From contig JAFGJR010000287.1 of NCBI GenBank assembly GCA_016928975.1, positions 1 through 12,822 of the forward strand: a stretch of DNA of 12,822 nt, read 5' to 3'. The DNA is from Sedimentisphaerales bacterium (lineage in GTDB: Bacteria > Planctomycetota > Phycisphaerae > Sedimentisphaerales > SG8-4). Every line of letters starts with the position of its first letter. Positions within the stretch are counted from its first letter, which is position 1. Below are positions 1 to 7,298 of this stretch, in pieces. The position numbers were made by a program, and so were the translations under genes. The notes below the pieces were generated by a model. That model saw only the letters and a list, made by a program, of their open reading frames with translations. It was not told where the DNA came from and did not search any database.

Positions 1-3000
1 CCAGTCACATCTCCTATCAGCACTGGGTCCATCATTGGATACGCGGCAAAGCCGCTGTCGGACGCGACTGATACACGAAGGATGAGGTCTGCGTCGTAGT
101 CGCTGTAGGCGCGGTTGCCTGACGCATCGCCAATGTAGGCCACCACCTGGAGGCCACAGTCAGGCGCGACTTCTATGACCGCGCCGTTAATGTTCAGGTC
201 CTCAAGCCGCAGAATGGCAGTGGATTTGTATGGCGCATCCGCCGGAATAGCAGCCTGGAGCCGCACAAGCTCATTCTCACCTGCTGCCAAAGCCACAGAC
301 CCACCAGCCGTCACAGATACCCGGCCAGGCATTATCAGATCGTAGTCGACTACCCAGTTACCCGCCAGTCCCGGCGCCGCAGAGGCCCCCGTGACAGTCA
401 GCAATGTTGGATCGTACTCGAACACGAAGGACACCGCTTCAACATTGATGCCGTCATCGATTGTTATCGGGATACCGGAATCTGCCGCCGGGATATTCAC
501 GTCCTGGCCTGGGCCCCGCGTAACATCTGGCACGGATACTATCCTCCCCGTGCTGGACTCAACAGTCACGGTCGTTACGTAGTCGCCTCCCTCGACTCCA
601 TCTGCATCCCCGTCCAACAGGCGACCGCTAACATCCTTGAATCCATCAGGGCGGCTGACCAGCGTCACTGTGTATGTATCAGCCAACAATGGACCGCCAG
701 TCTTCACGAAGGTCACCGTTGAAGTCTCTTCGTTGTAGACCAGTGAACCTGCTACTGGGCCGACGGTATCACCTACGACTGTCATATCCGCTGGCCCGTA
801 TGCGCTCGCTCCCGTGTCGTATAGGTTCAGCACCGCCGAGTCGGGCCCGCTTGTGAAATGCACGACGAAGCCACACGGACGAACTCCGACGGAGTCTACC
901 CGCATTGGCGCAAGGATACCGTCCAGGGCCGGTTTCGGCGTTCTATCCTCATAGTGGAGCCCCCAGTGTCCCTCTACCTCCCCGTACTTCTGTTTCCACG
1001 GCTCGTCAAAAGCTTCGAATATGAAGTACTTGACATTCTGGGCTTCCGCGAGAGGCACAAAATCGACCAGGAACTGTGCCTGGTTCGCATCGCTCGGTAC
1101 GGCCGGCCCGTGAACGTCGCCGGCGGAGGGCCAGCCCGTCTCCAGAATGACAACCTCCTTGTCTGGATAGGCCTGTTGGACCGCGTTGTACTTGTCGATG
1201 ACGTATTGAGCCGCATCATCGATTGGGATGTCCTCCCAGTAGGGATGCACATGGATACCGATGAAATCCACCGCATTGGCCAGGTTGGGATGGTCCACCC
1301 AGATACTCCACGGCTCGCCGGTCGTTACGGGGACCTCCGTGGCAGCATCCACTTGGCCGATCAGATCGATCAACTCCTGCTCAGTGACATGGTTGAACAG
1401 CAGCGACTCACTGCCCACGATGAGTGCTTGGGTAGTGTCATAGCCCTCGCTCGCCAGGGCGATCAGGTCGGACACCGTCTGTTGATCCCATGTTGGGTCT
1501 CCCGATATCCAGCCTCCAGCGTAACAGCCAACCCCATACTGATCGCAGATTCTGGGTATCTCGCCCAGGACGTTGTCGATGCCGTAAGTTCTCGCCGCAC
1601 TTGCCATTCCAGCGATGATGGAGATGTCCTGCTCGACCTGCTCTTCCGTGGGGAAGATGCCCAGTTCAGGGCTTTGCCCCTCCCGGAACGGCCCATAGCA
1701 AACCCCGTACAGTGGCGGCCCTTCCGCAGCGACAATCACCGTTGATGCCTCGACCACGCCGGGGTCGTCCTCAACATGACCGACGTTGTCTCTGGCTACG
1801 CTACGGAACCCGTAGCTGTGGCCAACCTCGCCCGTGAATGCCGCCGAGGTCTCGGCGGTACCCGCCAGCCAGATTTCCCAGGGCCCCTCGTCATCGGAAA
1901 CGTAGATCGTGTACGTGGCGATGCCCGAGCCGTTCTCGTCGTCCTGCCCCGCCCAGCTCACGATCGTCCCCGATGCCATCTCACCCGGGAGTGCCTGCAC
2001 GCTGCTCGTCGGCTTGCCTGCGTCGATGGTATTGACCCAGGGCCCTTCTTTCGGTGCAGGGTGGTTGTAGAGATCGCCCGCGTGATCGAACTCAACGAAC
2101 GCCTGATTGGCGATCTGCGTCCCCGTGGCAAGCCCGTCTTTGGGCCGGACCGTGAAATCCACCCACCCGATCTCCTCACCGCTTTCGGTGATCGGAGGCA
2201 GGAAGCCTGCCATCGGATCGTCCGGCGTCTGCCGCGTTATGGGATCGAGCGTCCGGAACCGCCACGTTGCGAGCCCTGTGTCAGGATCGAAGGTGCCTTC
2301 CACATTGACGATCCAATCCATATCCGGACGTGTGTCCACATCCACGTTGAAATACTGGCAAGGCTCAAGGTCCACATTCCACTGGAGGAATCCCACCTCC
2401 TCGAAACGAAAGCTCCCCCAGTCCAGGCTCTCGTCAAGCTGATCCTCCACCAGAACGTCGTAGGCCGGTGCAGTCGCATCCTCCTTGTTCCAGAAGTCCA
2501 CCCGATAGTAGAACTCCTGATCTCCCGTCACAAACCGCTGACGTGCTTCGACAGAAGTGGCATCAACATCATAGCCAGCAGGACCATACTTGTCCTCGGG
2601 CGTAGTCGCCCCAACAGCAATGACCTCGAGGCTACTTTCATAGTCACCCTCTTGGATAGAGAACTCCTCTTCTATATCCTTCAGGTCTTCGTACAAGCTA
2701 TCTAGGTCAATAGCTGCATCGAATAGCTCATTGACAAGCTCCCCAAACTTGAACGCAAAATCCTTGATGAACTCTCCGAGTGTTACAGGCTCATATAGTA
2801 CACTCTCGTAATGCTCCTCGTAGACACGTTGTGCCTCGGCCTTTGCTGCGTCTGGATCTTCCCCTGATAGTAGCATGCCAACTTCTGCGAAACACGCATC
2901 CATGATACCTTTTCCGCCCTTCAAGGTCATTGTCAGCGACCCTTCCTGGGCAGTGCGGTATCCAAATCGAAAGCTCTTTCTGGTCTCAGGTGGGATTTTC

Positions 3001-6000
3001 CTGATCAGCCACCCCAAGAGACCTCCACCGCCGTCGTCGCCAGCCTGGACTGCCGACTCAGGCAACCTGCTTTCGAAAGATGCTGTGTACGAGCTTGGCG
3101 AGTTCTGTTCCCGCGCAGACTCATTCTCTGTCACCGTTAGGAGAACGTAAACATCGGTTGCATTCGTATTGGCGTGATTAGCCACGAGACAGTCGTAGTT
3201 TGTAGCTCGTCCGGATCTGACCACTGTCCTTCCAACAATCTCAAGAGACAGCTCCTCTGCGCAGCCAGTCTCAACCACAAATGGTTTTGCGGAAGTGGTC
3301 GTCTGTCCATCAGGGTTGGTCAAGATCAACTTCCATTCGCCGGGTTGCTGATCGGTCAGGTCGAATGTCGCCGTAAGCCCGAGGCCTCTGTCATCAGCCC
3401 AAACACTCTGGGCGACGATATCCTCATAGCCCGATCGGACCAGTGATACGGTAGCGTTCTCGTCCAGCCAGCCGCCTTTGATTTCGACCGTCACGAAACC
3501 TGTGTTTCCGCCCTTCTCGGGCGACACGCTGTAGATCGTGGGCAGATAACCCGGAGGCGGTTCGCCCGTGGCCTCGATGTCGGCCTTGAGCATCACATCG
3601 CGTGACTGGTCCTCGGCCCACTGGTCACCGACCCAGATCATGGCTGAATCGAGGAACTCCACGATGTACGTGCCAGGGGCGGGGTTGGGAATCTCTATCG
3701 ATGTTCCTGTCCCTTGAGCACTCACCCAATGTTGGGAGCTACCATATTGCCCCCGGTAGATATCGAAGTGGCTCCACATCCCCATCGCTTCGGCCTGGAG
3801 ATACAGCGTCTCCTGTCCCGGCGGCACCTCCACCTGGTACCAGACGGAGCCATAGCTCGCGAAGACTGTGCCGACGACCCACTCCCCCAGTGGCAACTCA
3901 GGCAGAGCGGTCCACACAGTGATGTGCCCCTCACCGCCTCTTTGTGCCGTCACCTCAACCGTATAAGAACCGGGTTCAGGATCAACGACATGTAGCATAA
4001 GATCGTGCGAGCCGCTCGTCGCAGCGATCTCTTTCCTGCCTCGAAGAAGCGACAGCTCGCTCGCCCAACTGTCGCCGTAGCTAATGAGCGTCGTCTTCTG
4101 CAACGTGACAAAGAGGTTCTGGGTATCGGGGACTTCGATGGGGTACTCCCTGGTCTCATCCTTGTACAGGTCCTGGTCCGGATATGAATACAGGGCACCG
4201 TCCGCCAATTCTCTGACATCAAGGGCCTCTTCGGTCGTCTCCTCATGGCCATCGGCCCAAGCTACGCACACGTCGTATAAGCCCAGCGAGGCAGCACTCA
4301 AATCGAAGTGGGCAATGATCACATTCGCAGACGAAAGAACCACCGTCTCGGCTGACGTCCTCTGGCCGCCCGCGTCCTGCACCGTAACCTCCATGCCAGT
4401 GTCAAAACCACCACCCAGGATGTGGACTATGGCCCTGTCCGACCGCGAAATCCTGCCTGGGTAGACGTCCACCACATACCGTTCTTGCTTAGGTACAAAG
4501 AACAGATAGGAGTCGTGAGCTTCGCCAACAAGGACAAATTCTCCGCTCACGGACACAGGCCCCCCAAAAAAAGAGAGTCCGTCGGCATCCGATGGCTCCA
4601 ACTTGGCGTACTCCGTCCAATACGTACCGCTACGCCTGAATAGGTAGGCTGAGCCAGAGTTCTGTCCGTTATCGTCGTCCTGTATCGCTCCGACAACGGC
4701 ATAGTCGCCATCGATGCAGACGGAGTACCCAAAGAAGTCTCCCTGGGCTCCGTATGGGGCCAGCAGCTTCTCTTGCTGCGTCCAGTCTATGCCATCGCGT
4801 TTGAAGACATACGCTGCCCCCGCGCAGCCCCCTTTGTCAGAATCTTGGGCAACCCCAACAAGAGCATATTCGCCATCGATCGACACAGCGTCCGGCCAAA
4901 TGATTGTGGTCTGGTGCGAGGGTATGTCCAGCTTCGCTTCCTCGGTCCACACTGTTCCATTGCGCCGGAATATGCAAGGTCCCAGCCGGTCCGCCCCGAT
5001 CAGAGCGTAATCCCCACTCACGGACACAGAGTGGCCGAATTCGTTATAATATTCGACATCTGAAGGCAGCAATGTGGTTTGCTGGGTCCAATCTGAGCCA
5101 TCACGCCCGAAGACGTACGCCGCGCCAGACGAATAGCCATTCTCAACGCCTGGTGCACCGACGACGGCATAGGCACCATCAATAGCCACTGAAGCGCCAA
5201 ACTCGTCCCCGCCGGCCCCATCTGAGGCAGCAAGCTTGGCCTCTTGAACCCAGCCTGTGTTGTCGCGTTTGAATATGTATGCCGCGCCAAGGCTGCTTCC
5301 AGATGCACCTGGTGCTCCAACGATAATGTGGTCGCCACTAATATCGACGGACCATCCGAACTGATCAAGCTCGGCACAATCTGAGGCATATAGCTTTGCC
5401 TCCTCGACCCATCTGGTACCGTTTCGTCTGAACACGTAAGCGGCGCCGGCACGGACACCTTTATCATTGTCCCACCGGTCCCCGACAACAGCATAATCGC
5501 CATCGATGGATACATTAGAGCCAATAGTACTACCGGATGGCGTAAGCGTAGCCACTTGGTGGTACGACTCGGCAGAGGATGCAAGATGGGACAAGGCGGA
5601 GGTGGCGGGGGCTGCGTCCTGGTGGACATAGCCGAGCAGATGCCCCGCTTCATGAGCGATGATGCAGGTCAACTTGTCAGCCAACGACGCCAAGTCAGGC
5701 AACTCACGCCCGAGACGCTCGCCGAAGACAAACGCCTCGTCAGCCAGGTCGGTGTTCCTCACATCCACCTGCTCCGCCAACCCAAGGAATGATCCATATT
5801 GATCAAAGGCCGAGTCATCCCCACCGATGTAGATGGTGGAGTACTCAGATCCCTCAGAGGGCTGTTGCGTTGCGAAGATAACGCCGGAACCGGCAAAGAT
5901 ATCCTGGAGGTTCAATAGGACTTGATCGATGATGACCTGTTCTTGTCCGGCCAGTTCGCCCACGGGCTGGAAGGCAGGGACATCGAAGGGACCGATGGTC

Positions 6001-6773
6001 ACAGGACCGTTGTAGACAGCGTCTTGCTCGCCGTCGAAATCGAGGTAAACGATCTGGCCTTGCCAGTTGGAGATGTCCGGGTCAAGCAGCACGAGCCCCG
6101 GCAGATCGGGCGCTACAAGGCTTGTGGTGGTCGATGAAGCTCCGCCTTCAGCCAAGGTGATGGGCTGTTCTTCCTCTCCGTATGTTGCCTGACATAAAGG
6201 ACTTACAGAGTCACAATCGCCGTTCGGGGGCCCGCGGGCCTCGATTGGGAACCCATCAGAACCTGTCATGCCATCCTGCTGGTCCGAGACGATCAGGCCA
6301 GCAGGTTCATCCTCAATCGGAGCAGTCAACCCGTAGGACTCGGTCGCAATCTGAACGGCGGATTCAACCTGCCCCAACGGCGTTGCCACAAAAGTCAGCG
6401 CCGCTACATCATCCACTTTGGCAGCCCGCACGGCGTCATCAAGGGGCTGCCTGCCGGGACCTGCATCTTCCGTGTCAGCAAGCGATGGACCATCGGACAT
6501 GTCGGCCTGCGGCGAATCTGGCTCGCCCGTGGACACAAGGTAGGTCAAGACGAGGGAGCAATCATTCTCCTGGACCACTTCCTGCCCTTGATTCAGATCA
6601 ACGACGATAGCCTGTTCGCCCGGCGATGACTGGAGGGGATTCAAGAGGTCGGTGCCGATCAGATCTGCACTGAGAAGCAGTCTCGGCTCAAGCTGCTCCA
6701 GGAGAGGTGGTCCAGGAGCCTGCACCATCCCCCTCGCCCCTTTTATTCCTCTCACTCGACCCAGCAGATCCAT
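1..6773 (-). CDS. Giant LEPR-XLL multidomain exoprotein with metzincin-like, FG-GAP, GH17, cohesin and dockerin modules (partial; C-terminus off the left edge)
   Basis: Open without a stop from ATG 6773 to the window edge (2257 codons). The start is supported by GGAG 5 nt upstream and an in-frame stop shortly before it. Domains by residue: LEPR-XLL 28-37 (LEPRLLLSAD), thought to be an N-terminal export or sorting signal; metzincin-like segment about 239-390 with HEAGHLLGYVH at 374-384; FG-GAP-type repeats 407-765; IPT/TIG about 766-853; two PPC-like beta domains about 860-1058; IPT/TIG 1077-1168; unassigned 1170-1378, with an acidic helical stretch 1305-1375; DUF11/DUF7619-like 1379-1585; Fn3-like 1584-1675; GH17 1687-1955; Big-like 1956-2076; cohesin-like 2079-2210; dockerin-like from 2214. 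Inferred to be a cell-surface or secreted protein acting on beta-1,3-glucan and binding partner modules. No operon partner is visible. Domain calls come from motif recognition; GH17, LEPR, FG-GAP and dockerin are the firmest. The protease and PPC calls are weaker. Confidence 0.9.
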   Translation of the reverse strand, partial: MDLLGRVRGIKGARGMVQAPGPPLLEQLEPRLLLSADLIGTDLLNPLQSSPGEQAIVVDLNQGQEVVQENDCSLVLTYLVSTGEPDSPQADMSDGPSLADTEDAGPGRQPLDDAVRAAKVDDVAALTFVATPLGQVESAVQIATESYGLTAPIEDEPAGLIVSDQQDGMTGSDGFPIEARGPPNGDCDSVSPLCQATYGEEEQPITLAEGGASSTTTSLVAPDLPGLVLLDPDISNWQGQIVYLDFDGEQDAVYNGPVTIGPFDVPAFQPVGELAGQEQVIIDQVLLNLQDIFAGSGVIFATQQPSEGSEYSTIYIGGDDSAFDQYGSFLGLAEQVDVRNTDLADEAFVFGERLGRELPDLASLADKLTCIIAHEAGHLLGYVHQDAAPATSALSHLASSAESYHQVATLTPSGSTIGSNVSIDGDYAVVGDRWDNDKGVRAGAAYVFRRNGTRWVEEAKLYASDCAELDQFGWSVDISGDHIIVGAPGASGSSLGAAYIFKRDNTGWVQEAKLAASDGAGGDEFGASVAIDGAYAVVGAPGVENGYSSGAAYVFGRDGSDWTQQTTLLPSDVEYYNEFGHSVSVSGDYALIGADRLGPCIFRRNGTVWTEEAKLDIPSHQTTIIWPDAVSIDGEYALVGVAQDSDKGGCAGAAYVFKRDGIDWTQQEKLLAPYGAQGDFFGYSVCIDGDYAVVGAIQDDDNGQNSGSAYLFRRSGTYWTEYAKLEPSDADGLSFFGGPVSVSGEFVLVGEAHDSYLFFVPKQERYVVDVYPGRISRSDRAIVHILGGGFDTGMEVTVQDAGGQRTSAETVVLSSANVIIAHFDLSAASLGLYDVCVAWADGHEETTEEALDVRELADGALYSYPDQDLYKDETREYPIEVPDTQNLFVTLQKTTLISYGDSWASELSLLRGRKEIAATSGSHDLMLHVVDPEPGSYTVEVTAQRGGEGHITVWTALPELPLGEWVVGTVFASYGSVWYQVEVPPGQETLYLQAEAMGMWSHFDIYRGQYGSSQHWVSAQGTGTSIEIPNPAPGTYIVEFLDSAMIWVGDQWAEDQSRDVMLKADIEATGEPPPGYLPTIYSVSPEKGGNTGFVTVEIKGGWLDENATVSLVRSGYEDIVAQSVWADDRGLGLTATFDLTDQQPGEWKLILTNPDGQTTTSAKPFVVETGCAEELSLEIVGRTVVRSGRATNYDCLVANHANTNATDVYVLLTVTENESAREQNSPSSYTASFESRLPESAVQAGDDGGGGLLGWLIRKIPPETRKSFRFGYRTAQEGSLTMTLKGGKGIMDACFAEVGMLLSGEDPDAAKAEAQRVYEEHYESVLYEPVTLGEFIKDFAFKFGELVNELFDAAIDLDSLYEDLKDIEEEFSIQEGDYESSLEVIAVGATTPEDKYGPAGYDVDATSVEARQRFVTGDQEFYYRVDFWNKEDATAPAYDVLVEDQLDESLDWGSFRFEEVGFLQWNVDLEPCQYFNVDVDTRPDMDWIVNVEGTFDPDTGLATWRFRTLDPITRQTPDDPMAGFLPPITESGEEIGWVDFTVRPKDGLATGTQIANQAFVEFDHAGDLYNHPAPKEGPWVNTIDAGKPTSSVQALPGEMASGTIVSWAGQDDENGSGIATYTIYVSDDEGPWEIWLAGTAETSAAFTGEVGHSYGFRSVARDNVGHVEDDPGVVEASTVIVAAEGPPLYGVCYGPFREGQSPELGIFPTEEQVEQDISIIAGMASAARTYGIDNVLGEIPRICDQYGVGCYAGGWISGDPTWDQQTVSDLIALASEGYDTTQALIVGSESLLFNHVTEQELIDLIGQVDAATEVPVTTGEPWSIWVDHPNLANAVDFIGIHVHPYWEDIPIDDAAQYVIDKYNAVQQAYPDKEVVILETGWPSAGDVHGPAVPSDANQAQFLVDFVPLAEAQNVKYFIFEAFDEPWKQKYGEVEGHWGLHYEDRTPKPALDGILAPMRVDSVGVRPCGFVVHFTSGPDSAVLNLYDTGASAYGPADMTVVGDTVGPVAGSLVYNEETSTVTFVKTGGPLLADTYTVTLVSRPDGFKDVSGRLLDGDADGVEGGDYVTTVTVESSTGRIVSVPDVTRGPGQDVNIPAADSGIPITIDDGINVEAVSFVFEYDPTLLTVTGASAAPGLAGNWVVDYDLIMPGRVSVTAGGSVALAAGENELVRLQAAIPADAPYKSTAILRLEDLNINGAVIEVAPDCGLQVVAYIGDASGNRAYSDYDADLILRVSVASDSGFAAYPMMDPVLIGDVT
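3..134 (-). other. Dockerin-like segment, first calcium-binding half (cut by the window edge)
   Basis: Residues 2214 onward begin IGDASGNRAYSDYDADLILR. D2216, S2218, N2220 and D2227 sit at the 1, 3, 5 and 12 positions of a dockerin EF-hand-like loop, followed by the expected helix. A second loop appears to begin at IGDVTG, where the window ends. Type I-like dockerins have two such halves. Confidence 0.75.
144..539 (-). other. Cohesin-like domain (within the giant exoprotein)
   Basis: Residues about 2079-2210. The sequence opens with VSVPDVTRGPGQDVNIP and continues with VEAVSFVFEYDPTLLTVTG, a strand resembling the cohesin signature (GFEFxLxYDPxxLxxxG). It then runs through PGRVSVTAGGS and ILRLEDLNING, the late strands of the jelly-roll. 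In cellulosomes cohesins bind dockerins; in planctomycetes the partner is generally unknown. A dockerin follows directly on the same chain. Confidence 0.72.
909..1715 (-). other. GH17 beta-1,3-glucanase-like catalytic domain (within the giant exoprotein)
   Basis: Residues about 1687-1955 run from YGVCYGPFREGQSPE through the ARTYG strand, GEPW, HVHPYWEDIP, NQAQFL and FEAFDEPWK to HWGL. These are the landmarks of bacterial GH17 domains, which fold as TIM barrels. The nucleophile is E1878 in ILETGWPS and the acid/base is E1789 in VGSESLL. The residue before the acid/base is Ser1788, where the family and its clan normally have Asn. Known GH17 enzymes hydrolyse or transglycosylate beta-1,3- or beta-1,3/1,4-glucans such as laminarin. 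Substrate is inferred from the family. Confidence 0.87.
4479..5555 (-). repeat. Seven tandem FG-GAP-type beta-propeller repeats (within the giant exoprotein)
   Basis: Residues about 407-765 contain seven units of roughly 45-57 residues. The typical unit has FGxSVxIDGDYAVVGAP, then GAAYVFxRxG, then WTQQxKLxxSD. The best conserved are units 2, 3 and 6. Unit 4 is shortened (its GAAYVF strand is reduced to GPCIF) and unit 5 has lost the FG. Seven blades fit a closed integrin-alpha-like propeller used for adhesion or protein contact. The set lies directly after the protease-like motif. Confidence 0.88.
5622..5654 (-). other. Metzincin-type zinc-binding motif in the giant exoprotein
   Basis: Residues 374-384 read HEAGHLLGYVH, an exact HExxHxxGxxH match: zinc ligands H374, H378 and H384, and catalytic base E375. 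Upstream are IVYLDFDG (241-248) and a YSTIYIGG strand, which I associate with matrixin-like segments in planctomycete exoproteins. No Met-turn methionine is obvious in the roughly 25 residues that follow before the FG-GAP block, so activity is uncertain. Confidence 0.7.
6663..6692 (-). other. LEPR-XLL motif at the N-terminus of the giant exoprotein
   Basis: Residues 28-37 read LEPRLLLSAD, preceded by LLEQ. This is the near-invariant core of the LEPR-XLL domain found at the N-terminus of very large secreted proteins, especially in planctomycetes. Its place within the first 40 residues supports the ATG at 6773. No classical hydrophobic signal peptide precedes it, as is usual for this family. 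The export role is inferred from the family. Confidence 0.9.
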
Positions 6774-6778
6774 CTGCT

Positions 6779-6782
6779 CTCC
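6779..6782 (-). promoter_or_regulatory. Ribosome binding site of the giant exoprotein
   Basis: The minus strand reads GGAG, then AGCAG, then the ATG at 6773, a 5-nt spacing. The frame is closed upstream by a TGA, leaving this ATG or a GTG six codons earlier as starts that keep the whole LEPR region. The Shine-Dalgarno favours the ATG. Confidence 0.65.
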
Positions 6783-6814
6783 GTTCACCCAGACATGTCA
6801 ATGCGGTGGTCCAT

Positions 6815-6856
6815 GTGCAGCAGACGTCGTACAGTACCAGCGTTGTTCTGCTGCAC
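6815..6856 (-). promoter_or_regulatory. Inverted repeat in the 5' leader of the giant exoprotein
   Basis: GTGCAGCAGA (6815-6824) and TCTGCTGCAC (6847-6856) are perfect 10-bp inverted copies around a 22-nt loop. They lie about 40-80 nt upstream of the ATG, inside the predicted transcript. A leader stem-loop or a protein-binding site is possible. Confidence 0.45.
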
Positions 6857-6917
6857 GATCCACATGCCTCGCACTGTCACCTCATACGGCACAGTGCCAT
6901 CGGCGGTTAATGATCGC

Positions 6918-6946
6918 CTTGTAGCCCCGTCTGTTCACTGTGTCAA
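6918..6946 (-). promoter_or_regulatory. Sigma70-like promoter for the giant exoprotein
   Basis: On the minus strand there is a perfect TTGACA (6946-6941), a 17-nt spacer and TACAAG (6923-6918), a 4/6 match to TATAAT. Transcription would begin near 6911, giving a leader of about 140 nt. The leader contains the inverted repeat at 6815-6856. Promoter consensus in planctomycetes is poorly known, so this rests on sequence match and position. Confidence 0.45.
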
Positions 6947-6999
6947 TATGCAAAACTACGTATTCCGCAACTTTTCTTTCATAATGCCAGCCACGTCTC

Positions 7000-7016
7000 C
7001 CCGAGCATTTCTCGGG
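7000..7016. repeat. Short hairpin, 6-bp stem
   Basis: CCCGAG, then CATTT, then CTCGGG: a perfect GC-rich stem with a 5-nt loop. No run of T follows on either strand, so intrinsic terminator function is not supported. Confidence 0.35.
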
Positions 7017-7051
7017 TAAATCGTGCACTTGCCTCTGATGCCACCCTGACA

Positions 7052-7069
7052 GTCCTCATAAATGAGGAC
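7052..7069. repeat. Inverted repeat, 8-bp arms with 2-bp centre
   Basis: GTCCTCAT, then AA, then ATGAGGAC. The near-zero spacer is more typical of a dimeric-protein operator than of an RNA hairpin. It lies about 105 bp upstream of the TTGACA candidate. Confidence 0.4.
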
Positions 7070-7233
7070 ATGAGAGCCGTGGCACCTACTGCCCACAATC
7101 GCGAACACTGGAGATACTCTGAACGTGGGACAAAGGGCTTGGTGGTCCGTGTGTCAATAGGTGGTGCCTGCATGCCCGAGACTGTGTCGGCGTGAATTCA
7201 CCACCCAGCCACCCCACCATCGGACACACACCT

Positions 7234-7251
7234 TGTGGACATATGTCCACA
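7234..7251. promoter_or_regulatory. Perfect 18-bp palindrome, candidate operator
   Basis: TGTGGACATATGTCCACA is identical to its reverse complement. It lies between the reductase stop (7299) and the giant-protein promoter (about 6946). It could be a binding site for a homodimeric regulator. I know of no assigned regulator for it. Confidence 0.4.
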
Positions 7252-7298
7252 TTCCCCATCCGAGTGTCTCCCACGAAGCCAACTGTATGCTCGACCTC

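Larger units (their letters stand above)
6774..7298. other. Non-coding region of 525 bp upstream of the giant exoprotein
   Basis: No reading frame here looks like a gene. It holds the RBS, the promoter candidate and four inverted repeats (6815-6856, 7000-7016, 7052-7069, 7234-7251). It also lies downstream of the reductase fragment on the same strand, so one of the hairpins might end that transcript, but none is followed by a T-run. Confidence 0.7.

Noticed and set aside
858..2705. Long plus-strand frames (858-1745 and 1776-2705)
   Set aside because: They lie exactly antisense, in codon register, to the GH17, Fn3 and DUF11-like parts of the giant minus-strand protein. Their translations show no family motifs.
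5018..5653. Minus-strand frame of 211 codons
   Set aside because: It is an out-of-frame shadow of the FG-GAP region; the true frame gives the repeats and the HEAGH motif.
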